A DNA stretch of 64,000 nt from Choristoneura fumiferana (lineage: Eukaryota; Arthropoda; Insecta; Lepidoptera; Tortricidae): positions 8,332,074-8,396,073 of the forward strand of contig NC_133473.1 of NCBI RefSeq assembly GCF_025370935.1, written 5' to 3'. Positions within the stretch are counted from its first letter, which is position 1. Each line of letters begins with the position of its first letter. Under the pieces are notes generated by a model. The model saw only the letters and a list, made by a program, of their open reading frames with translations, made no database searches and was not told where the DNA came from. Below, piece after piece: positions 56,571-64,000 of this stretch. The translations under genes and the position numbers were made by a program.

Positions 56571-57136
56571 ACAAGGTGTTAATTAAATAACTGAAAACCT
56601 CAGACACCCCAAATTTTTATTTTTTATTTTAAGTCAGTTGATTGCATTTATTTTTGAATACCACCATTATTTTGGAAGATATTCGTGTGTTTTGCTTAGT
56701 CAGTAATTCTAGTTCATTTCTAACTCTCGATTATAATTTCGCCTCTACTTTGAAAAAATCTCGTATCTAAAATCAATATGTCAACAAAATTGAACCTTGA
56801 CGTAATGTAAGGTCCACTCAGAAAAATTATCTACTTTGAGATACGAGTTTTTTTTAAAGTAGTGACGATTTGTACTTGTTAGTTTCGCTTTGACGTTTTT
56901 CGAATAAAATCACACCTTGACAGCAAAACGGCCAGTATTCAATTATCGAAATAGTATGCAACTTCGCTAAAATATTTAATTAGCGCATGTTGCAGTCGTA
57001 ACTTTTAGACTGGGCGCAATAAAAAAAGGATTTTAAAACGCAAAAACAGCCTAATTTAAAACATAGTGTAATCGATTCTACTCTCGATTCTGAGCATAGT
57101 ACTTTCTGGTTTTCAGTTATTAAATTAACATCTTGT
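56571..57136 (+). mobile_element. TIR element family 6, copy B, with nested MITE
   Basis: A 566-bp element with 29-bp inverted ends (ACAAGGTGTTAATTAAATAA plus CTGAAAACC versus ACAAGATGTTAATTTAATAA plus CTGAAAACC) that differ at two positions. It contains a family 3 MITE (56740-56867) absent from copy A. No transposase, so non-autonomous. Confidence 0.88.
56740..56867. mobile_element. MITE family 3, copy 2, nested in copy B
   Basis: Matches 20007-20138 (CTACTTTGAAAAAATCTCGT, CAACAAAATTGAACCTTGAC, AGTAGTGACG). Copy A of the host element is continuous at this point, giving an empty site. Confidence 0.88.
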
Positions 57137-57884
57137 ATATCGTGCTATTGGATTAGCGAGAATCACGACTACATTATTTTTTATAATTTTACACAATTTT
57201 ATAAATATTTTATTACAAGTTTTATACCTACTTACTTTATTTTAGGGTAAGCCCTGCACTAGCAAACTTAGGATCAGGATCTTAAATTTGCATTATTGTG
57301 GCCTTTTTACGAGCCTTGAATACATGTCCTATGCTACCAATTACGTAGTTTGCATTTTACACCTACACAGACAGTTATAAAAAGTTCCTCCTATTATTAT
57401 GTCTGGCGAGTATTCCAATTGCAATCAGCTGATCGTAATAATCGTAACAGTTACAAGAGGTCTGATAGGTAAACCGGGAGGCGTCGCGCATCGCCGCCCA
57501 CGCCTGTCTGATGCAGCGGAGTGCATCTAGTGGTGCTAGTTTAATAACCTTTGCTATGTTTCCTACTACGAGTAATAGCTATATCATTCAAAAATAATAT
57601 ATTCTTCTGATTTGTGTAGTAAAAAATCCTTTCTCTGAAATATTGATATAAACCGGCCAAGAGCATGTCGGATACGCCCAAAATATTCCGTAGCCATTAC
57701 GAAAAAATTAAGTTATATTCGTATTTTATACGGAATCTACAAAGTTATATTTTATACCTTAGGCTGCTATTTACTCTTAAACTACTAATAATTCTCAAGC
57801 AAACTTACCCGTTATAGTTTTCCCTGTAAGTTTGATATACCTACTTACTACCTACTATCTATTATCCTGAATTTTTTCAAATTT
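57137..57884. other. Non-coding stretch
   Basis: ATCAGCTGAT lies at 57424-57433 and a repeat scrap (AACCGGCCAAGAGCATGTCG) near 57653. Otherwise AT-rich with no gene. Confidence 0.4.
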
Positions 57885-58090
57885 TTCCACCCACCGGTTT
57901 AGATTTTAGAGGGGGGGACGCCCGATTTTAATAAAAATGTGCACTTTAAAGTTTAATATTTCGCAAACAAATCAATGAATCGAAAAATCGTCTTAGCAAA
58001 CCCCTAATGGTTTTAAAATTCTATCCAACGATACCCCACACACTATAGGTTTGGATGAGAAAAAAAAATCACCCCCACTTTACGTCTATG
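57885..58090 (+). repeat. Dispersed repeat (CACCGGTTTAGATTTTAGAG)
   Basis: The order CCACCCACCGGTTTAGATTT, GGGACGCCCGATTTTAATAA, AACAAATCAATGAATCGAAA and CACCCCCACTTTACGTCTAT is one I recall from many lepidopteran genomes. Class unknown to me. No coding frame. Confidence 0.5.
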
Positions 58091-58327
58091 GTCTATATTA
58101 CTTTACGTTATTGTACCATTTTGTCGGCATAGTTTATATATGGCATAGTTTATGTTTATAATAATAATACTATTTATTTCAAAACTCAAGGCTTCATATT
58201 AATAAGACACCCACTACCACTTGCCACTTGCCACTAGCCACTTGTATGATGAATACAAAGGTATGTGCATGTGTCAGGGATGTACTATGCATGTCAATCC
58301 ATATGATTATGTTTTCCTTTGTTGGTA

Positions 58328-58434
58328 CAGTCACCAGCACCAATATCTGACACAATAAAGCTTGCATAAATATCTGATACGACTCTATTTCTAGGGCCTG
58401 CTAGATATTTTTGCATGCTCCGCTGTGGCAGTAC
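58328..58434. mobile_element. MITE family 1 (CAGTCACCAGCA ends), truncated copy
   Basis: The left end CAGTCACCAGCACCAATATC is intact after GGTA. The interior matches 536-667. The right end stops at GCTGTGGCAG without the terminal TGGTGACTG. Confidence 0.8.
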
Positions 58435-58444
58435 GCAATTTTCT

Positions 58445-58506
58445 TAGTTTAGGATAAGGTCAATTGGTGTAAATGATTCCGTTACAATTATTTATTTTAT
58501 TTATAC
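58445..58506 (+). mobile_element. SINE family A 3' fragment
   Basis: TTAGGATAAGGTCAATTGGT plus GTAAATGATTCC and a TATTTATTTTATTTAT tail match the 3' end of 46290-46552. It directly follows the truncated MITE end. Confidence 0.65.
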
Positions 58507-58554
58507 GTAAGCTTATAGTGGCAAACATAATTAGTGATGGGTAGAACTTGGTTG

Positions 58555-58740
58555 AACCAAAGTTGAGCTCGAAGAATATATAAGTTGAAGTGGCAATGGG
58601 TGGGCCACGTCGCTCGGAGTACAGATACTCGTAACCGTTGGGGGTGAAACGTGAAAGATCCTCGACCTTGAGGCGAGTGCCGGTCACAATTACTTCCAGG
58701 TGGACTGACGACATCGCGAGTGACAAAAATGTGGGAAGAC
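58555..58740 (+). pseudogene. RTE-like LINE C-terminal fragment, frameshifted
   Basis: One frame reads YKLKWQWVGHVAR, the segment that normally precedes the GRPPTRW tail. A second frame then reads SRWTDDIAS. At least one frameshift separates them. The open frame at 58638-58856 is this remnant plus chance. Confidence 0.65.
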
Positions 58741-60049
58741 CAATAAGTACTCAGTACATCATTGAGAAATCCAGTACAAATGAAGTGCTGGCGGAGTCTT
58801 TACTTTTAAAGAAATGGTGCGCATACCTATCAAAAATGATACGCGTTTCTTGTTAAGTTTTGAGGAACGGCACGGGTGCACTTGGCACCATAGGTACTTA
58901 TACTTACCGTGTTTATAGCTAACGGTCATATTAGGTACAGTCTAGCCCAACTTCAAGCCGTGTCTTATCGCTAACATCAAGGGGGCCCGATGAAACAAAC
59001 GATAACATTCACGGTTTTTACTTAGCCAGAGTTCTTAGTAATTTATGATAGCCAAACGATTTTTTCGTAGCTTTTTTTTTCTACTTAAAATGCTACGAGT
59101 GCTACGACGTAGCACTTCTAGATTCGTAGCAGCCTCTTTTTAGCGGTAGGTATTCATACATGGCAACACTTACAAAACCTGGGCCAATAGAGAAAGGATA
59201 AAGAATAACGTCGATACTTTTTTATCTTCCGGTATGATATCACTGTGTGTGAGTGTGATGGAACGAAGAGAGAGAGCGTTAATGTGGGTGAGATGTCATG
59301 TGAGATAACATGAGCTATGTCAAATTCTATTTCGCTCGGGTTATATCGCGAGACTTTGCTACAAATTCTCGGAAAACAGCAAAACTGCCATATCGGTTTG
59401 TAAGTATAAGAACTGCTGTGCTGCTAGGTTAAATATTGGCCGATATCAGTTTACAACTGCATTTTTATGTACCTAAATCGGATATAAAGATATAATAATA
59501 CAGGCGAAAGGTAAATAAGCAAGCAACTGTTTAAAATAGGTTAGTATCCTGGGTAAAGAAAAAACATAATTAGTTAGTCTGTCAGTTAGGTTATATATTT
59601 TTTTCATAAATAAATTAAAAAATGACGAAAATAAAGAATTTCAAAGTTCACAAGTGGCCGTGACGCCACTTCTTAGTAAAACGTGTACCAAGGCGTACCG
59701 AATTTTCCTTTTTTTTATTGATAAAAGTTAAAATCAATACGTGTCCAATATGTTTTGGTAGTCAAACTTACGGACTAATTATATTATTCATTTAGGAATT
59801 TAACCTATTGAGAATAAGTACGAAAACGTTTAAAAATCACTGCATGAATAGATCGAGTAGGTTATCGAGTAGGTATGTTAATCACTTTAAACAGCTTGGC
59901 TATTAATTACTTAAGTAGTTTTACGTGTATTCGTAAGCCTGTTTGGTAATTAAGTGTGAAATTGTTTTAATGATTTGCAGATTTAACAAAATAAACTGAA
60001 CTATAAACTTAACATGGTGCAAATAATAACTTGGATTAGATTAGATTTT
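58741..60049. other. Non-coding stretch
   Basis: At 59088-59130 GCTACGAGTGCTACGACGTA repeats a CTACGA motif also found at 31785-31835. It is probably part of a dispersed repeat. No gene is recognised. Confidence 0.4.
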
Positions 60050-60150
60050 TTAGAAAAATATGGCTCTGTCCATTGGAGGACAATTTTGCCAGTGTCTAGT
60101 AGGTTTTGCTGTTGTACGGTAAAAAAAAAGCAAAAAAAAGCAAAAAAACA
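60050..60150 (+). mobile_element. Retroelement 3' tail with A-rich end
   Basis: GCCAGTGTCTAGTAGGTTTT then GTACGG and AAAAAAAAAGCAAAAAAAAG (60120-60147) look like a retroelement 3' end with interrupted poly-A. Family not identified. Confidence 0.35.
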
Positions 60151-60935
60151 AATACTAACTTAAATATTACTATAATAATAACCAAATGATAATGGCAGAT
60201 GGGTCAATCAACTTATTAGTGTAGCTTGTTGCCATGGCAACGTCTCCTGAGTTACGGGTCAGAATAAAAATACTAAAAAGTTGATTGACACAGATACATA
60301 CATAACTAAAGATCGCGCCGATAATACTTCAAGAGTATAGAAAAAAAAATCGTGTCGATATTATGCGTGTTATTATTATTTAAAACATAAACGATTGTTT
60401 TTGTTCTCAATTAGCTATAAGTAAATTGATTGCACTCAGCGATTGACATACATGACGACTTGTCTTACTGCAAATAAAATTAAAGAGTAAAGAAAATATT
60501 TTCTATTCAAAACCAAGGTAGACCTATCAAACTTGAAATTAATCATTACACTATACTTAGCTGTAAGTATTATTCCATTCATTATTTAATACATTCATCA
60601 ACCAGCAGCAAAATATACCTATAGTATTTTGTTTAACCTAATTAAGTCCGACATGAAATATTCGTAAAATGTAAAACAAAGTCAAATTATATCGAGTAAA
60701 TAAAAAGAAAACCTAGGACATAATTAGGACAAAATGTCACTGAGGCAATCAAATCTTAAGAACACCATACACAGGTACACATATATGTTTCCCGTGCGTT
60801 AGTAAAACCGTTGATATCCCATCCCATTTCAAAATTCAACGGTTTTCCGTTGACACGTAAAATACACTACACATCCTGCGGATTGCCGGCGGTCTGCCCG
60901 GTATTGAGTAGGTACTTTATGGGCAAATTAAGCTG
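60151..60935. other. Non-coding AT-rich stretch
   Basis: Nothing recognised. Confidence 0.4.
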
Positions 60936-61130
60936 TTGGGACTAGCGATAGCGGCGTGCGTTGACCTGGTGAATGTTTACTGTCCTTGTCGGCGCGGCGC
61001 GGGCGCAGGCGGCATCCGGAGTGACGTCAGGCGGAGGTGCCGATGGGTTTCAGCGTGGAGGCCCCGCGCCGTCGCCGAAGCGTTTGGTACTCGTTTGTTC
61101 GGTACGCTCCGTTTAAGTTTGGTATAGGGT
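60936..61130. promoter_or_regulatory. CpG-rich block with TGACGTCA
   Basis: A 200-bp GC/CpG-rich island in AT-rich DNA contains the palindromic CRE TGACGTCA at 61022-61029. An open frame here (60936-61127) has no domain and follows base composition. It could be a promoter of a gene outside the window or a distal cyclin D element. This is inference. Confidence 0.3.
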
Positions 61131-62430
61131 CGGGACCGCTTTAAATCATGCGTTATCTGAAGGCCATATGGAAACTACGCGAAAAACTGTATAAGAACGA
61201 ATGAAAACGAAGAGAAGTAGAAGATAGACGCTGTGTTGTACTGCAATTGGGAACTATCAGTTTAAGTCTCACTCTTAATTAATGAATATTCATTCGATAG
61301 GAAGGAAAATACTAAGTCTACTCCTGTTTTAAGGCTTAACTAACGAAGTTAATGAAGCACAGCGTCAAAGCTCGCTGATAGGTACTAGGTGAGTCTCGAC
61401 GAGCATCGCATATTTTGACGCCGTTACTTTTGCTCGAAAATCGTCTTTTTCAAATGAGCTTGATGCACTGTGAATTGATCACTCTATTTAATTTTGCCTG
61501 GAATTACTAATCCTAACATTATATGTATATGAAGCAACTAAGTAGTAGATATTATGTACGAGTATGAGCTGAGAAAAACAACAATGTTAAAAGTATGATT
61601 ATTAAACATTTCACTTAATAAACATTTGGGCACTTAAATGATATCTCGAGGATTCCAATAAAGTGAATAGGTATATTAAATACATACAATGTAAACGCAT
61701 GTTTGTTGCTATAAACAGTAAAGGGAATGCTCCTTGCGCTTACAAATCAGCAGGTTTGCCGTTTATCTTTACTGCCCGACCGGGAACACGTTTATGTAAG
61801 CCTATCAGCGAATACAGATACGTCACGATAGTCCAAGTATTGGGAGGTAATTAAAATTCTCTCACATGAAGTGATAATGAGGTCAGTGACCGAGTGCCGC
61901 ATGGCAACCACTCCCGACTGCTGGAACCATACAAAACGCTCAAAAGAAAGCCGCCTCCATTCCCAATCACAATAATGGTTACGTGAGCGCGATGCCGTAT
62001 TGTATGTATACTCGTACCTACGTCATTCCTCACTGATTCGATTAGGTACGCAGAATAAAAACGAGCAAGTCGCATCACACACTCCGCCTACGCCATTTTA
62101 CTGCCACTAAATTCAAAACCTTGGAATGTTATTGAATTAGAGTACCTACTCACGGCCAAGCTATTATATAAATTGTTATAAGAACGTTAACACTCATTTT
62201 TGGTTCTAAATAAAACTGCCAAGATTTTAAAATAACGAAAAGTTATATACTTACTAAAGAATAATCGGTTTCGAAGATTTGATTCAATCAGCGCTTGTTT
62301 ATGTCAATGATGTAACTCTTTAAACTGTTAAAGGGACGTTGCGTGTTAGCGAAATGGAGGGCTGAGGAGTAATGTCCTGTGGGAATGTATAGAGTGCATC
62401 TGTTTTCGTCTGGAGTTACGTTGTTGTTAG
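61131..62430. other. Non-coding stretch
   Basis: Short open frames only, none with a domain. Confidence 0.4.
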
Positions 62431-62721
62431 GTGGCAATTTCAGCTATAACCTATATGGGAAGGGCAAGTGGCTTGAGTAGCGCTCGGGAATGCCTGGGGT
62501 GCTCAAATGAAGCTAAACTTGGACTGAAGGAGAGATTAAAGCAATCTGATGGCGTGCACAGCGAGTGCAGCGAGTGCAGAGCGCGGACGGGCGCGGCCGC
62601 ATACTTGAGCTCGGCTGCGCAGCGCGGGCCACTCGGTGGCTCACACACTTTTTGCCGAGCGGCCGGCGGCGAAGGTCGGTCGAGGCAAGCCACGAGCTAT
62701 CTAGAATTCCAACCGCTATGA
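62431..62721. other. GC-rich block, open on both strands
   Basis: A roughly 290-bp GC-rich block is open on plus (62431-62721) and minus (62451-62693). I recognise neither product. The behaviour matches the GC-rich blocks in cyclin D introns and is best explained by composition; an untranslated or coding exon is possible. Confidence 0.25.
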
Positions 62722-64000
62722 ATGAATAGTCGCTCGACTAGTCCTCGGTCGCGCATACTAAGTAACTTCAGATTAATTTGACAACAAACATTTAAAAGTT
62801 GGCAAAAACCGGAATGGCGGCCGGCACCCGCCCCGTGGGAAACATCGACCGAAACGTTTGTCTCCGGCCGATGATTGTCCGCCGATATAATTGATGTTGC
62901 GTCTCATGTTCGCGTTTATATCGCGCTTTTGTAGCGTGATGTGAGATGTGAGGCCAACTTCGTGAGCTTTTTTGAACACGACGCCATTTTGGGTAAGGCT
63001 TGTTTGGGCACGCAATTGCTGTAGGGACCTTCTGCAAAGGACATGAAAGATAAACGATTAACTGTCGCTTTTATCAAGTCCTGCATAGAGCTCATATGCG
63101 GACGTCGAGATGAGTAAAGGATTAAGTTATCTTTATTACTTCAATTTGTTTAGCTTAATTTAATCTGTCTGGTCAAGTTTCTCTACACTTCACAGGGTAA
63201 TCTCAGTAACAAGTAGTTAAAACACTTTTTGTGGTCTATCTAATTATTTTTACTAGTTTAAACGCTGCTAAATTGTCCTATAATATGCATATTGGTTTGA
63301 AAGTTGTTGCTGGTATCGTATCGCAGATCTCAATACAAAAACTGATGCGTACCAATGTTGTAAAATAAGTCGATCGTGTTTCGTTGTTTCACCTACTTGT
63401 AAAGAGCTACGGATTTATAATTATGTAGAACTGTGGGATGGAAGCCACAACAAAAGACGCAGGAGCAGCGGTCACGCCTTGAAAAAGGCGTGCGGTTTCG
63501 GGGCAACAATTACCATTGTAATTACATATATGCCTAACTAAATTGTATATGCAATACAAAAACCTGGTAAGCAACACTCCACATAAGTATATTGCGCTGA
63601 ACTGTTGCGGTCGTTTCATCGCTTTATAAGGAAAACAACGGTGGCAGTTACAAGACGATAATAAAGCATAAGTACGGACTCTAAACAAGTCTCTTGTTGT
63701 ACGAGAAGAAACTCTGAAATTATACATTATATAAACAAAATGGATTAGGCACTTACGTAGATATATATGTATAATATCGAAACAGCTTGAATAATTGATT
63801 GATACACAAGCATTACTTTGCGGAGGTTCTATCAATATACTAACAATTAGATAATGTGAAAGCATATATATATATATATAGATGTTTTGTGCTTATGATA
63901 GCGGAGTAGCATGGCAAATGGTTGTAGTTAATTAAAATAGCTTGACATTACATTTGTTCAGTTAGTAAAAGCTAGGTTTTCAAATATAAAAGACCGGTTA
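62722..64000. other. Non-coding stretch to window end
   Basis: A GC-richer patch is at 62810-62880 and a (TA)n microsatellite at 63863-63881. A 152-codon minus-strand frame at 63407-63865 is the longest outside the known genes here, but it is AT-rich, cysteine-rich and without a domain. I do not call it a gene. Confidence 0.4.

Noticed and set aside
63407..63865. 152-codon minus-strand protein gene
   Set aside because: AT-rich, no domain, Cys/Tyr/Ile-rich composition and no splice or start context. Chance is the simpler explanation.
1..64000. A new multi-gene system, CRISPR array, virus or toxin locus
   Set aside because: I looked on both strands and saw only two host genes plus transposon-derived sequence. 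The reverse transcriptase belongs to an ordinary truncated LINE.

Overview
The window looks like nuclear DNA from a moth or butterfly (Lepidoptera). Protein-coding exons have GT-AG introns. The bulk is AT-rich DNA with many TAGGTA/TACCTA runs, dozens of short terminal-inverted-repeat (TIR) elements, tRNA-derived SINEs and worn 3' ends of non-LTR retrotransposons. Several of these match families I recognise from lepidopteran genomes. That assignment rests on recall and character, not a search.

Layout. (1) 1-6016: intergenic or upstream-intron DNA with a Helitron-like tandem element (about 970-1960), a 5'-truncated and frameshifted CR1/Jockey-group LINE (3113-5815) and two MITEs. (2) 6135-17212, plus strand: the 3' part of a giant coiled-coil gene, most like the Golgi protein lava lamp. 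One exon of 6469 bp is followed by two small exons. The long open frame seems to stop at 12607, but that stop lies inside a GTAAGT splice donor; the frame continues into exons at 14860-15014 and 17133-17212. (3) 22514-38740, minus strand: a complete cyclin D gene of five coding exons and 306 codons. It keeps the LxCxE retinoblastoma motif, a full cyclin box and the C-terminal TPTDVRDV phosphodegron. It converges tail-to-tail on the coiled-coil gene. Its introns hold MITEs, LINE fragments, a near-perfect hairpin and GC-rich blocks. (4) 39063-64000: about 25 kb upstream of cyclin D with no gene I can support. It holds a 1.16-kb TIR element carrying a minisatellite and a nested MITE, several tRNA-derived SINEs, at least five RTE-like LINE 3' ends, and a pair of homologous TIR elements that each contain a different nested MITE.

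Functionally, cyclin D is the regulatory subunit of Cdk4/6 in the G1 phase of the cell cycle, and the coiled-coil protein probably tethers or organises Golgi membranes. I see no sign that the two genes cooperate. I found no operon, CRISPR array, virus, toxin or new multi-gene system. What is unusual here is mostly transposon architecture and splice-site/stop-codon overlaps.
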